A DNA stretch of 64,000 bases from an uncultured Mucilaginibacter sp. (GCF_913773635.1 NZ_CAJYGQ010000008.1:248001-312000), one strand, 5' to 3'. Positions 37,159-47,541 are shown, counted from the first letter of the stretch. Numbers and translations: made by a program. The notes: generated by a model from the sequence alone, not told the origin.

Positions 37159-39114
37159 CTACTTTATAATTACCGATCCCAGATAATCAGAAATATGCTT
37201 CTCAATTTTTTTCATTTGCATATACTGCCCCATAATAGCATCCTGATCAACAGGGTCTTGGGCATTTTGCAGGTCTGACCGTAGTTTTTCAAGTATCTTA
37301 CTTACTTTCTGTTTTTTAAGATGGAAGATGGCACCTAATATGGTAGCCTTCATATTCAGTTCTTCGCCATGCACAAATATGCGGTGCATATTATACCAGT
37401 TTTCGCTCAGCGTATACTTGGTTGATAACATATCGACTGCCAGATCAACAATCTGCTTATCGTTGTAATGAATGAAAAACTTTTCTTCGGGCAATACCCC
37501 GTTTTCAAGCTGCTGCTTGTATAGGGCTACAAAATCTTTGCAAACGGCATTATCAAACTCAACATCGCTAAGCTCGGCAATAATGAAAGGGCCAATGTAA
37601 GTATTGGCAATGTTATCCCAATTAATGATTTGGTTGCCGTAAACCAGCAAAAGCCTGATTATTTCCCTTTCCTGATTTATACCGGTTTCTACCGGTTTTG
37701 ATACGGTTGGTTCATCATAAAAACCCGGTTCATCGGGCGGTGGCATTTCACCGTATGGGTTGCCCTCCTGGGGTGCAGATGGCAGCTGTTTTTGCTGGTC
37801 TTTTTTCGCCTTGCCCAGCTTCATCTTATTCAGCTCCGACAATAAAATGCGCTCATCAATTTGTAGTTGCTGACTGCACTCGCGTATAAATACCGATGCT
37901 TTAATTGAATCGGGTATTTTGGCAATGCTTTCAACAATTTCGCGAATTACATTTGCACGCTGTATCGGATCTGTACCAGCTTCTTTAAGCAAGATGCTGG
38001 TTTTGTAAAGAATGAAGTCTTTTTTGTTTTGCTCGATGTGGGTTTTGAAGGCATTGCTGCCAACTTTTCGCACATAGGAGTCGGGGTCGTGCCCATCAGG
38101 AAAAGACACAACTTTAACGTTCAGCCCTTCTTCCAATATAAGGTCGAGCCCTCGCAGTGAAGCCTTTATACCGGCAGCATCGCCGTCATATAATATGGTG
38201 ATATTTTTGGTGAAGCGGGATATTAAACGAATTTGCTCAACCGTAAGCGAAGTACCTGATGATGCCACAACATTCTCAATACCAGCCTGATGGACTGATA
38301 AAACGTCGGCGTATCCTTCTACCAGGTAACAATTATCATCATCACGTATAGCCTTTTTGGCAAAGTACAACCCGTACAGTACGTTCGACTTATGGTATAT
38401 TTCTGACTCGGGCGAGTTAACGTATTTTGGTACGTTTTTATCGGTTTTAAGCGTACGACCGCCAAACGCAATTACCCGGCCTGTAAAGCCATGTATTGGA
38501 AACATAACCCGGCCGCGGTAACGGTCATAAAGCTGCCCGTTATCACGCTTTACCGAAAGGCCGCTTTCAACCAAAAACTCCGGTTGATAAGCATTTTTAA
38601 TAGCCTGGCTGGTAAAGGCCTCCCATTGGTCGGGCGAGTAGCCCAACTCAAATTTTTTGATAATATCATTACTAAAACCTCGTTCCCTGAAATAGCTTAG
38701 GCCGATGCTTTTTCCTTCAGGTGTGTCCCACATGGCTTCCTGAAAAAACTTAGCTGCATAGGCGCTTACAACCATCAGGCTTTCACGGCGGTTATCAGCT
38801 TCGATGTTTTCGGGCTTATCCTGCAGTTCTTCAACTTCAATTCCGTATTTTTTGGCCAGCCATTTTAAAGCCTCGGGGTACGAAAACTTTTCAAGCTCCA
38901 TCAAAAAAGTAACCGCCGAACCACCCTTTCCGGTAGAAAAATCTTTAAAAATGCCTTTAGCCGGAGAAACGGTAAATGATGGTGTTTTTTCGTTGGCAAA
39001 CGGTGAAAGGCCTACGTAGTTGGCACCACGCTTTTTTAACTGCACAAATTCGCCAATAACCTCAACAATGTCGATGGCTTCCATTATACGGTCAATGGTT
39101 TGTTTGGTAATCAT
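37159..39114 (-). CDS. dnaG: DNA primase DnaG, zinc-ligand residues missing
   Basis: 651 residues. Makes RNA primers for replication. The N-terminal domain should hold a CHC2/CHCC zinc ribbon, but here GLSPFANEKTPSF replaces the usual GLCPFHNEKTPSF and FKDFSTGKGG replaces FxCFGCGxGG, so all four zinc ligands are lost while the surrounding pattern is intact. The catalytic region has the primase RNA-polymerase domain (YRGRVMFPIHGFTGRVIAFGG), TOPRIM motifs (LVEGYADVLS, ILYDGDAAG, DGHDPDSY) and a C-terminal DnaB-binding-like domain. The nucleotide sequence was checked and the substitutions are in frame. First gene of the operon. Confidence 0.95.
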   Translation of the reverse strand: MITKQTIDRIMEAIDIVEVIGEFVQLKKRGANYVGLSPFANEKTPSFTVSPAKGIFKDFSTGKGGSAVTFLMELEKFSYPEALKWLAKKYGIEVEELQDKPENIEADNRRESLMVVSAYAAKFFQEAMWDTPEGKSIGLSYFRERGFSNDIIKKFELGYSPDQWEAFTSQAIKNAYQPEFLVESGLSVKRDNGQLYDRYRGRVMFPIHGFTGRVIAFGGRTLKTDKNVPKYVNSPESEIYHKSNVLYGLYFAKKAIRDDDNCYLVEGYADVLSVHQAGIENVVASSGTSLTVEQIRLISRFTKNITILYDGDAAGIKASLRGLDLILEEGLNVKVVSFPDGHDPDSYVRKVGSNAFKTHIEQNKKDFILYKTSILLKEAGTDPIQRANVIREIVESIAKIPDSIKASVFIRECSQQLQIDERILLSELNKMKLGKAKKDQQKQLPSAPQEGNPYGEMPPPDEPGFYDEPTVSKPVETGINQEREIIRLLLVYGNQIINWDNIANTYIGPFIIAELSDVEFDNAVCKDFVALYKQQLENGVLPEEKFFIHYNDKQIVDLAVDMLSTKYTLSENWYNMHRIFVHGEELNMKATILGAIFHLKKQKVSKILEKLRSDLQNAQDPVDQDAIMGQYMQMKKIEKHISDYLGSVIIK

Positions 39115-39265
39115 GCGCAGCTATAGCCCTCAAAAACAAGGTAACAAAAATATACAATTATCATCGCAGATGCATATGCCTTTTGTTGTTTAATAAATAT
39201 CTAAACCTTTGTTACGTTACTCATATCCTTAACGTATATGTACTAAACCTCTTAACCAATTAATT

Positions 39266-39745
39266 ATGAAAAAATTAACTTGCATAGTGTTAGCTACGTT
39301 ATCAATGTTTATTATCTCTTGCAAAAAAGACAAGGATAACGAGCAAAAACAAGATTTTTACTTCACCGCCGATAAGAACAACGAAAAGTGGGTTGCTCAG
39401 TTTGTAGCTTTCGGAGAAAATGGTGCTAAAAATTACGTTCTGGTAGGTAACAAATTAGAGGAACATTTGAGGATCAATATAACAACCAATAGTTTGAACC
39501 AGTATGTTGTAATTGCTCCTAAAACCGAATTTATAATTACTATTGGACAGGATGCCGTTGTTGCAAGGTATATACTTGATGAGGATGCCACCAATAAGGT
39601 GAATGTAACCAGCTATGATACAACAAAGGTAATTATGAAAGGTAATTTCAATATTTACCTAAAAAAAGTAACCGGTGATAATACTTACCCTGCAACCATT
39701 AATTTTTCGAGCGGTAACTTTAAGCTAACTAAGGCTTATGATTAA
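39266..39745 (+). CDS. Hypothetical lipoprotein
   Basis: 159 residues; lipoprotein signal with Cys19 (MFIISCKKD). The mature part is beta-rich and resembles the small secreted beta-sandwich lipoproteins of Bacteroidota (FYFTADKNNEKWVA at the start, GNFNIYLKKVTGD, INFSSGNFKLT at the end, as in DUF6252-like proteins). Function unknown. Single gene between dnaG and asnS. Confidence 0.75.
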   Translation: MKKLTCIVLATLSMFIISCKKDKDNEQKQDFYFTADKNNEKWVAQFVAFGENGAKNYVLVGNKLEEHLRINITTNSLNQYVVIAPKTEFIITIGQDAVVARYILDEDATNKVNVTSYDTTKVIMKGNFNIYLKKVTGDNTYPATINFSSGNFKLTKAYD

Positions 39746-39843
39746 TATTTGTTAAGCCTTAATAACTGCTTTACACAACTTGCCCGCTGCCTCTTGTTTG
39801 TTGTATCTAAATTGTATTTTTACCGCTCAATTTTAAAAGATAT

Positions 39844-41280
39844 ATGAGTCAGCGAATTAAAATTAAAGCACTGCTGCAAACTACACCGGCAGAACAAGAG
39901 GTGAATGTTAAAGGATGGGTACGCACCTTTCGTAATAATCAGTTTATTGCTTTAAATGATGGCTCAACTAATAGCAACATTCAAATTGTTGTTGATTTTC
40001 AAAATACTGATGAGGCCCTTTTGAAGCGTATTACTACCGGTGCTGCGCTTAGCGTTACCGGTATTTTGGTAGCAAGCCTAGGCAAAGGCCAGGCGGTTGA
40101 TGTTAAAGCCACCAACATTGAAATATTAGGAGACAGCGACCCGGAAAAATACCCCTTACAACCAAAGAAACACAGTTTAGAATTTTTGCGGGAGATTGCC
40201 CACCTGCGCTTCCGTACCAATACTTTTGGTGCCATCTTTAGGGTGCGTAACAGCCTGGCATTTGCAGTACATCGTTTTTTCCAGGAGCAAGGCTTTGTTT
40301 ACCTGCATACCCCGGTAATTACAGCATCAGACGCTGAAGGCGCCGGCGAAGCATTTAAAGTAACCAACCTTGATTTGAATAACCTACCCCGTACCGAAAA
40401 CGGCGAAATTGATTATAAGCAAGACTTTTTTGGTCGTGCTACCAATTTGACCGTGTCTGGCCAGTTAGAAGGTGAGTTGGGTGCTATGGCCCTGAGTGAT
40501 ATTTATACTTTTGGCCCTACTTTCCGTGCCGAAAATTCGAACACTACACGCCACCTGGCCGAGTTTTGGATGATTGAGCCAGAAATGGCGTTTTATGATC
40601 TGGCCGATAACATGGACCTGGCTGAAGGTTTATTAAAATATGTTATTAACTATGCGCTTGAGCATAACCGCGAAGATATAGAGTTTTTAACCCAGCGTTT
40701 ACTTGATGAGGAGAAAAGCAAGCCTCAGCAAGAACGTTCAGAAATGAGTCTTTTAGAAAAACTTCAGTTTTGTTTAAATAACAATTTTGAACGTTTAACC
40801 TATACCCAAGCTATAGACATTCTGAAAGATTCAACACCTAACAAAAAGAAAAAATTCCAATATTTAATTGAAGGTTGGGGTGCCGATTTGCAATCAGAAC
40901 ATGAGCGTTATTTGGTTGAGAAACACTTTAAAAAACCGGTTATACTGACCGATTACCCCAAAGAGATCAAATCTTTCTACATGCGCCAAAATGACGATGG
41001 CAAAACTGTTGCTGCTATGGACATCCTGTTCCCCGGCATTGGTGAAATTGTAGGCGGTTCGCAGCGCGAAGAACGTTTGGAAAAACTGGAACAACGCATG
41101 GACGAGATTGGCATTCCTAAAGATGAGCTTTGGTGGTACCTTGATACCCGCCGCTTTGGAGGTTGCCCGCACGCCGGCTTTGGTTTAGGTTTTGAGCGCC
41201 TGGTGTTGTTTGTTACCGGCATGGGCAATATACGTGACGTAATTCCATTCCCGCGTTTCCCTAAAAACGCAGAGTTTTAA
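39844..41280 (+). CDS. asnS: Asparaginyl-tRNA synthetase
   Basis: 478 residues. Charges tRNA-Asn with asparagine. N-terminal OB-fold ([22 protein letters not shown]) binds the anticodon. Class II motifs: motif 1 region ([23 protein letters not shown]), motif 2 ([21 protein letters not shown]) and motif 3 ([10 protein letters not shown]). The residues following motif 2 and the lack of an Asp-type insertion distinguish it from AspRS. Monocistronic. Confidence 0.97.
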   Translation: MSQRIKIKALLQTTPAEQEVNVKGWVRTFRNNQFIALNDGSTNSNIQIVVDFQNTDEALLKRITTGAALSVTGILVASLGKGQAVDVKATNIEILGDSDPEKYPLQPKKHSLEFLREIAHLRFRTNTFGAIFRVRNSLAFAVHRFFQEQGFVYLHTPVITASDAEGAGEAFKVTNLDLNNLPRTENGEIDYKQDFFGRATNLTVSGQLEGELGAMALSDIYTFGPTFRAENSNTTRHLAEFWMIEPEMAFYDLADNMDLAEGLLKYVINYALEHNREDIEFLTQRLLDEEKSKPQQERSEMSLLEKLQFCLNNNFERLTYTQAIDILKDSTPNKKKKFQYLIEGWGADLQSEHERYLVEKHFKKPVILTDYPKEIKSFYMRQNDDGKTVAAMDILFPGIGEIVGGSQREERLEKLEQRMDEIGIPKDELWWYLDTRRFGGCPHAGFGLGFERLVLFVTGMGNIRDVIPFPRFPKNAEF

Positions 41281-41300
41281 TTTTTAAATACCATTTTAGA

Positions 41301-41333
41301 AATGCCGTAAGCTAACGTTTAGCTTGCGGCATT
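41301..41333 (+). terminator. Terminator of asnS
   Basis: 15-bp stem AATGCCGTAAGCTAA / TTAGCTTGCGGCATT (one G-U pair), 3-base loop, followed by TTTTTATT. Confidence 0.88.
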
Positions 41334-41473
41334 TTTTATTTATATAGCGCTGCAAACCCTGACCTAAAAATGACCTAACAAAAATTGATAACGGATGTTC
41401 AATTAATACATGTTACAACATTCACTTGTTATATATACATGCTGATGCAATTGTTAAATTAAACATTATTAAG

Positions 41474-42226
41474 ATGAAAAGCTTGGAAAGTAAAGTAGCT
41501 CTGGTAACAGGAGCAGGTTCGGGAATTGGGAAAGCTGTTGCTATTGCGTATGCTCGTGAAGGGGCAGCGGTAATGGTATCTGATATTAACGAAGAGGCCG
41601 GCAAACAAACAGTTGAATTAATTGAGAAGAGTGGCGGCAAGGCATCTTTCTTTAAAGCCGATACGTCGACACCGGAAGGCAACGAAGCGTTGGTAAACAC
41701 TACGCTCGAAACGTTTGGAAAACTTGATATTGCCTGTAATAACGCAGGTATTGGTGGTGAAGCTGCTGAAACAGGCAATTACTCACTCGAAGCCTGGAAA
41801 AAAGTATTAGATATAAACCTTAACGGTGTATTTTACGGCTGTAAGTACCAGTTAACCGCTATGGAACAGAACGGCGGTGGTGCAATCATTAATATGGCGT
41901 CAATACACGGTACGGTGGCTGCACCTATGTCAAGCGCTTATACAACCACTAAGCACGCAGTTGTTGGTTTAACAAAAAATATTGGTGCCGAATATGCACA
42001 AAAGAACATTCGCTGTAATGCCGTAGGGCCGGGTTATATTGATACCCCTTTGCTTGAAAAAAATCTGAAGCCTGAACAGCTAGAAGCACTTAAACAAAAA
42101 CATCCTATAGGCCGCTTAGGCAAAGCAGAGGAAGTTGCTGAATTGGTAGTTTTTTTGAGTTCAGATAAAGCTTCATTTATTACCGGGGCTTACTACCTTA
42201 TTGATGGTGGTTACACTGCCGTATAG
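41474..42226 (+). CDS. SDR family oxidoreductase
   Basis: 250 residues from the ATG at 41474; an ORF continues 16 codons upstream but only this start fits the family. Classical short-chain dehydrogenase: cofactor loop TGAGSGIG (residues about 11-18), NNAGIG, and catalytic Ser143, Tyr156 and Lys160 (YTTTK). SDI after strand 2 suggests preference for NAD. Ends IDGGYTAV. Substrate unknown. Monocistronic. Confidence 0.93.
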   Translation: MKSLESKVALVTGAGSGIGKAVAIAYAREGAAVMVSDINEEAGKQTVELIEKSGGKASFFKADTSTPEGNEALVNTTLETFGKLDIACNNAGIGGEAAETGNYSLEAWKKVLDINLNGVFYGCKYQLTAMEQNGGGAIINMASIHGTVAAPMSSAYTTTKHAVVGLTKNIGAEYAQKNIRCNAVGPGYIDTPLLEKNLKPEQLEALKQKHPIGRLGKAEEVAELVVFLSSDKASFITGAYYLIDGGYTAV

Positions 42227-42258
42227 TTTACTACTACTTCTTTTTATATACAAGCAGG

Positions 42259-42281
42259 AGGCCGGTTATAATAACCGGCCT
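42259..42281 (+). terminator. Terminator of the SDR gene
   Basis: 11-bp stem AGGCCGGTTAT / ATAACCGGCCT around a single central A, followed by seven Ts. Confidence 0.85.
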
Positions 42282-42361
42282 TTTTTTATGATTTTAATTG
42301 ACTTGCCAATTTTAATGACAATTGCGTAAATTACACCATTAACTCTCACAAAGCGTTTTTC

Positions 42362-45300
42362 ATGAAAAAACTACTACTTCTGCTCACTGCTTTTGTGTTT
42401 ACGCAAAAACCAACCTTTGCTCAACAACAGGAGCATTTATTATGGATGCAACAGCCGTCCATATCTCCCGATGGTAAGTGGATAGCCTTTGAATACAAGG
42501 GCAATTTGTTTAAAGTTCCATCTACAGGCGGCACAGCCGTTCCGTTAACTATTAACAGCTCATATAACGGCTACCCGGTTTGGAGCCATGATGGGCAATC
42601 CATCGCTTTTGCATCTGACCGTTATGGCAATTTTGATGTTTACATTATGGCGGCCAGCGGCGGTTCGGCCACAAGGTTAACCTTTGCATCAGACCGCGAT
42701 ATTCCTTACGAATTTTCAACAGATAACCAAAAAGTATACTTTGGTACCGATCGTAATGACCTGGCATCATCAGTACGTTTTCCGAGCAACGCGCTGTTTA
42801 TGAAGTTATATAGCGTACCTGCAAAAGGCGGTCGCAGTATTATGGTAAACGCCGCAGGTATGGATAACATGCACCTGAATAAGGCCGGCGATAAAATGAT
42901 TTTCCAGGATCGAAAGGGTTATGAAGATCCCTGGCGCAAGCACCACACATCAGCCGTTACGCGCGATATATGGGTTTATGATACCGCTACCAAAGCTTAT
43001 ACCAAAGTATCTCCTTTTGTGGGCGAAGACCGTGAACCGGTTTGGGGCAGTGGCGACTCCTTCTATTACTTAAGCGAACGTAACGGTAATCAAAATTTAT
43101 TTAAGGCAAGTTTGGCAGCAGCAAACGCTCCATCACAGTTAACTAATTTTACTAAAGATCCGGTGCGCAACTTATCGCGCGCTGAAGACGGTACTCTTGC
43201 CTTTACACAATGTGGCGAATTGTACACTTTAAAAGATGGTGGTCAGCCTCAAAAAGTAAACATCAGCCTAAGTGCCGATTTTAATGGCAGCCAGGTGCAA
43301 AACATGCCCGTACGAGGCGATGCTACCGAAATTGCGGTATCACCAAACGGTAAAGAAGTTGCCTTGGTATACCGTGGCGAAATATTTGTAACATCTGTTG
43401 ATGGTAACATTACTAAACGTATTACCAATACGCCTTACCAGGAGCGTATGATACAGTTTAGTCCTGATGGGCGCTCATTGCTTTATTCAGTAGAAAATGC
43501 AGGTTCATGGGATATTTATAAAACCACTTTGGCAAGCGCAACAGAGCCTTATTTCTTTGCATCAACCACGCTCAAAACCGAGCCTGTAATTAACACTGAC
43601 AAAGAGGAATTTCAACCTGTATACTCACCCGACGGCAAGAAAATTGCCTATCTGGAAGAAAGAAATATAGTTAAGGTATATGATTTAACCACCAAAAAAA
43701 CGGTTACTGTATTGCCCCAGGGAATTAATTTCTCTTATTCAGACGGAGACCAATTCTTTTCATGGTCGCCTGATAGCAAGTATTTGTTAATACAATCAGA
43801 AGAAGGAGCTTTTGGCCGCAGTGAAATTGCCTTTGTTAAGGCCGACGGTACCGGCAAGCGCCTTAACTTAACCGAAAGCGGTTTTGATGACGGCAGACCA
43901 CGCTGGGGCATGAACGGCAAGATGATGTATTGGCAAAGCGACAGACTGGGTATGAAAAACTTATCCCGTGGCTCTCAAACTGATGTTTACGCCATGTTTT
44001 TTGATCAAACCGCATGGGATAGATTCCGCTTGAGCAAGGAAGACCTGGATATTCGTAAGCAAGAAGAGAAGCGTGACTCAACCAACAAAGCTGCCGATAA
44101 AACAACCAAATCTACCCCTAAAAATGCCAAAACTCCTGCAGGGATTGCACCATATGCTTACGAGCCAAACTTCAAAAACCTGGAAGACCGTACAGTACGC
44201 CTAACCGTTGGTTCGGCCGATATTGCAGACGACATTATGTCAAAAGACGGTGAAAAACTGTTTTATCTTGCCCGTTATGATAAAGGTTATGATTTGTGGG
44301 TAACCTCTCCACGCACTAAAGAGACCAAAGTGCTTGCCGCTCTAAATTCAGGCGGAGGTTCGCTGGAATTAACTCCTGATGGTAAGAGTTTGTTTGTGAT
44401 GGCCGGAGGCAACGTTATGAAAGTAAATGTTGATGATGGTAAGGTTACGCCTGTAAAAATAAACAGCAATATGGATTTGGATGCTGCTGCCGAGCGTGCC
44501 TACATTTTTGACCATTCATGGAAACAGGTAACTAAAAAGTTCTTCGATCCTAAATTACAGGGCGTTGATTGGAATTATTACCATAATACTTACGGTAAGT
44601 TCCTGCCACATATTAACAACAACTATGACTTCCAGGTATTGTTAAGCGAATTTTTGGGTGAGCTTAACGGCTCGCACACCGGCGGCCGCTATTCACCGCA
44701 ATTTCCTAATGCTGATGTTACTGCTGCCCTGGGCTTACTGTACGACCAAACCAAAGGCGGCGATGGCTTAGTAGTAGCCGATATAATTACCGGTGGACCG
44801 TTTGATGTGGCACGTACCAAAATGAGAAAAGGCTACATTATTGATAAAATTGACGGCGAAGCCATTACTGCTGCTGAGGATTGGACTAAATTATTAAACC
44901 GTAAGGTAGATAAATACACGCTTGTTAGTTTCCATGACCCTAAAACCAATGTGCGTTATGAGGAGAATGTAAAACCAGTAGCCCCTGGCTACGAGCGTAG
45001 CGTGTTGCTTTACAACCGCTGGACGCGAATGATGGAACACTTGGTTGATAGCCTTTCAAAAGGCCAGGTTGGCTATGTACACGTACAAGGCATGAACGAC
45101 CCAAGCTACCGCGTTACGTTTGATAAAGTGCTGGGTAAAAACTTCAGTAAAAAAGCACTGATTGTTGATACCCGTTTTAACGGCGGTGGCTGGCTGCACG
45201 ATGAGTTGGTGACTTTCCTGGGTGGTAAAAAATACATGGAGCTGCGTCCGCAAGGGCACCCTACCGAAGGCGGCGAATCATTGAGTAAATGGAACAAGCC

Positions 45301-45622
45301 AAGTTGTGTGGTGATGAGCGAAGGCAACTACTCGGATGCATTCATCTTCCCTTGGGCCTATAAAACGCTTAAACTGGGTAAGCTTATAGGTATGCCGGTT
45401 GCCGGTACAGGCACTGCTGTTTGGTGGGAAAGACAGATTGACGGCACCTTAGTGTTTGGTATACCAATGGTATCAACCTGGGGCATAGGCGACACTCATC
45501 CTACCGAAAATGCGCAGGTAGAACCTGATATTAAAGTACTGAACGAATACAGCAAATTCCTGAACGGCGAAGACCAGCAAATGGAAACCGCAGTTAAGGA
45601 GATGTTAAGCGTAGTGAAGTAA
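42362..45622 (+). CDS. Tricorn-type protease (S41 family), secreted
   Basis: 1086 residues with a signal peptide (about 1-20). Two beta-propellers of TolB/WD-like repeats (about 25-330 and 330-690, repeats such as SPDGKWIAFE, SHDGQSIAFASDR, SPDGKKIAYLE), a C1-like segment, a PDZ domain (about 800-870, GPFDVARTKMRKGYIIDKIDG) and an S41 core. Catalytic residues match tricorn: Ser771-His772 in NGSHTGG, nucleophile Ser991 with Asp992 in NYSDAF, and a Glu in TENAQVEPDI. Degrades peptides, probably in the periplasm. A Lys/Thr-rich linker lies around 570-600. Monocistronic, followed by a long palindrome. Confidence 0.93.
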   Translation: MKKLLLLLTAFVFTQKPTFAQQQEHLLWMQQPSISPDGKWIAFEYKGNLFKVPSTGGTAVPLTINSSYNGYPVWSHDGQSIAFASDRYGNFDVYIMAASGGSATRLTFASDRDIPYEFSTDNQKVYFGTDRNDLASSVRFPSNALFMKLYSVPAKGGRSIMVNAAGMDNMHLNKAGDKMIFQDRKGYEDPWRKHHTSAVTRDIWVYDTATKAYTKVSPFVGEDREPVWGSGDSFYYLSERNGNQNLFKASLAAANAPSQLTNFTKDPVRNLSRAEDGTLAFTQCGELYTLKDGGQPQKVNISLSADFNGSQVQNMPVRGDATEIAVSPNGKEVALVYRGEIFVTSVDGNITKRITNTPYQERMIQFSPDGRSLLYSVENAGSWDIYKTTLASATEPYFFASTTLKTEPVINTDKEEFQPVYSPDGKKIAYLEERNIVKVYDLTTKKTVTVLPQGINFSYSDGDQFFSWSPDSKYLLIQSEEGAFGRSEIAFVKADGTGKRLNLTESGFDDGRPRWGMNGKMMYWQSDRLGMKNLSRGSQTDVYAMFFDQTAWDRFRLSKEDLDIRKQEEKRDSTNKAADKTTKSTPKNAKTPAGIAPYAYEPNFKNLEDRTVRLTVGSADIADDIMSKDGEKLFYLARYDKGYDLWVTSPRTKETKVLAALNSGGGSLELTPDGKSLFVMAGGNVMKVNVDDGKVTPVKINSNMDLDAAAERAYIFDHSWKQVTKKFFDPKLQGVDWNYYHNTYGKFLPHINNNYDFQVLLSEFLGELNGSHTGGRYSPQFPNADVTAALGLLYDQTKGGDGLVVADIITGGPFDVARTKMRKGYIIDKIDGEAITAAEDWTKLLNRKVDKYTLVSFHDPKTNVRYEENVKPVAPGYERSVLLYNRWTRMMEHLVDSLSKGQVGYVHVQGMNDPSYRVTFDKVLGKNFSKKALIVDTRFNGGGWLHDELVTFLGGKKYMELRPQGHPTEGGESLSKWNKPSCVVMSEGNYSDAFIFPWAYKTLKLGKLIGMPVAGTGTAVWWERQIDGTLVFGIPMVSTWGIGDTHPTENAQVEPDIKVLNEYSKFLNGEDQQMETAVKEMLSVVK

Positions 45623-45633
45623 AATAATTCACT

Positions 45634-45679
45634 AATAAACGCAGAAAGCCGCTCAATTGAGCGGCTTTCTGCGTTTATT
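45634..45679. terminator. Perfect 46-bp palindrome, terminator of the tricorn gene
   Basis: The whole segment is its own reverse complement, centred between 45656 and 45657, giving a 23-bp stem with no unpaired loop beyond the few bases the turn needs. It lies 12 bases after the stop codon and is followed by TTGTTTTT. Confidence 0.8.
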
Positions 45680-45700
45680 GTTTTTAACAACATATGTTTT

Positions 45701-45792
45701 CTTGTCATTTCGAACGATAGTGAGAAATCTTGTTAATGCGGACAAGCTTTGTAGGCTGAACAGGATCTCTCACTATCGTTCGAGATGACAAG
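45701..45792. repeat. Palindromic intergenic element (MITE/REP-like), family member 1
   Basis: Arms of 34 bases: left starts CTTGTCATTTCGAACGATAG (45701), right ends ATCGTTCGAGATGACAAG (45792). They differ at three positions and enclose about 24 bases. Such GTCATT-CGA-AATCT elements are scattered in Bacteroidota genomes. It is non-coding. Confidence 0.75.
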
Positions 45793-45849
45793 TTGTAAAG
45801 AGTTATTTCAAAGAATTATGGCTATTAAACCAAATTATTCACAAACCAA

Positions 45850-47034
45850 TCAATTCCCTAATTGCTTAACAGCTATGTATGCCATTAAACCGGTGCTTAT
45901 AGCCAGCGCATCTTCATCTACATCAAATGTTGGCGTATGTACGGCTGAGGTTATGCCACGGCTTTCGTTGCGGGTACCCAAACGGTAAAAACATGCATCA
46001 GAGGCTTGTGAAAAATAAGCAAAGTCTTCGGCGGCCATCCATATGTCAAGGTCGAGCACATTTTCTTTTCCTAAATAATCTTCGGCATAAGCACGTACAT
46101 AAGCGGTTAATTTCTCTTCGTTGATAAGAAAAGGATAACCATTCCTAATCTCAAAATCGCAGCTCCCACCCATGCTTTCGGCAATGCCTTCGGCCATCTT
46201 CTTCATTTTGATGTGTGCCTCTTTGCGCCACTGCTCATCCATTGTACGAAAAGTACCCTCAAGGTAAACTTCGTTAGGAATAATGTTGGTAGCACCGTTG
46301 GCAATTACTTTACCAAACGATAGTACCGACGGACTTTTAGGATCGGCAAAGCGGCTAACCACTTGCTGCAGCGCAGTAAGTATGTGTGCAGTTATAATAA
46401 CAGGATCAATGTTTTGCTGGGGTTGTGCACCATGTCCACCTTTACCGTGCACAGTAACATAAATTTCATCAGTGCTGGCCATGTATTTACCTGCCCTGAA
46501 ACCTACTTTACCGGCATCAATTAAAGGCATTACGTGCTGCCCTAAAACAGCTTGTGGTTTAGGGTTTTCCAGCACACCTTCCTGTATCATGAGGTTGGCG
46601 CCACCGGGCAGTTTCTCTTCGGCAGGTTGAAATATCAGTTTAATGGTTCCGCCAAACTCATCTTTAAGGTTGCTTAAAATTGTGGCAGTACCCAATAACG
46701 ATGACGTATGCACATCATGACCGCAAGCATGCATTACGCCTACGTTTTTTGATTTGTATGGAACATCGTTAGCCTCTGTAATGGGCAGCGCGTCCATATC
46801 GGCGCGTAAGGCAATAACGTTTTCAGATGGCTTATTGCCTTTCAACAAACCCACAACGCCATTATTAGCCAGGCGGCTATGCGGAATACCCAGTTCGTCT
46901 AAACGTGCCTCTACATAAGCAGAAGTTTGCACCTCATCAAATGACAGCTCGGGGTTGGCGTGCAGGTGACGTCGGTAACCAACAATATTGCTGAATATAC
47001 TTTTGGATAGTTCCTGTATCTTTTCTTTAATCAT
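45850..47034 (-). CDS. M20 family metallopeptidase/amidohydrolase (M20D-like)
   Basis: 394 residues, no signal peptide. M20D-type: RRHLHANPEL (about 21-30), metal site MHACGHDVH with Cys104 and His106/His109, PAEE with Glu139/Glu140, dimerisation domain HGKGGHGAQPQQNIDP, and a late metal-ligand His in SAVHTPTFD. These enzymes hydrolyse N-acyl amino acids, hippurate or IAA-amino acid conjugates; the true substrate is not known. Overlaps the upstream SPOR gene by 4 bases (ATGA), so translation is coupled. Confidence 0.92.
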   Translation of the reverse strand: MIKEKIQELSKSIFSNIVGYRRHLHANPELSFDEVQTSAYVEARLDELGIPHSRLANNGVVGLLKGNKPSENVIALRADMDALPITEANDVPYKSKNVGVMHACGHDVHTSSLLGTATILSNLKDEFGGTIKLIFQPAEEKLPGGANLMIQEGVLENPKPQAVLGQHVMPLIDAGKVGFRAGKYMASTDEIYVTVHGKGGHGAQPQQNIDPVIITAHILTALQQVVSRFADPKSPSVLSFGKVIANGATNIIPNEVYLEGTFRTMDEQWRKEAHIKMKKMAEGIAESMGGSCDFEIRNGYPFLINEEKLTAYVRAYAEDYLGKENVLDLDIWMAAEDFAYFSQASDACFYRLGTRNESRGITSAVHTPTFDVDEDALAISTGLMAYIAVKQLGN

Positions 47035-47525
47035 TGCATATTAGGATTAGCGTCCAGTTTGGGCGGATTAATTTTTTCGGATATAATAAATAACGAAGTA
47101 AATGTACCCCGTAGCTCTTGCATGAGTTTTGATGCTTCGAGCCGCGTGCGGAAGTCGCCTGCCTTTACTTTAAAGTTAGGCTCGGCGTAATTTATGTAAG
47201 TACGTAATTCAGGGTGCATTTGCTGCATTCTGTTTTGCGCATCAAATGCACTTTTGCGATTGGGACCAATAAAAAATTGCACACGGTAACCATATGACGA
47301 TGAAAGACCGGCTCCGCGCACCATGCCTTTTGAAAGGTTGCCACGATGAGCAATAAGCGAATCAATGCGTGAATCTTTAATTACTTCAAGCTTGCCACGC
47401 TCACCTTGCTGATTTTGAGCTTGTGCCGAAAAGGCAAATAAGCAAGCGATAATACAGGCAACTAATGCAACTCCAAATTTATTATGTACTGAAGTAAAAA
47501 CTCCTTTTACTCTTTTTAAAAACAT
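47031..47525 (-). CDS. SPOR domain-containing protein
   Basis: 164 residues from the ATG at 47525; an ORF continues nine codons into the repeat element. Signal-like hydrophobic helix (about 12-35, ending AQA). The C-terminal half is a SPOR-type domain (YRVQFFIGPNRKSAFDAQNR, FKVKAGDFRTRLEASKLMQE), which binds peptidoglycan strands lacking stem peptides in division septa. It probably acts in the periplasm. First gene of the operon with the M20 peptidase. Confidence 0.8.
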   Translation of the reverse strand: MFLKRVKGVFTSVHNKFGVALVACIIACLFAFSAQAQNQQGERGKLEVIKDSRIDSLIAHRGNLSKGMVRGAGLSSSYGYRVQFFIGPNRKSAFDAQNRMQQMHPELRTYINYAEPNFKVKAGDFRTRLEASKLMQELRGTFTSLFIISEKINPPKLDANPNMQ

Positions 47526-47541
47526 CCCTATTAAATAAAAA

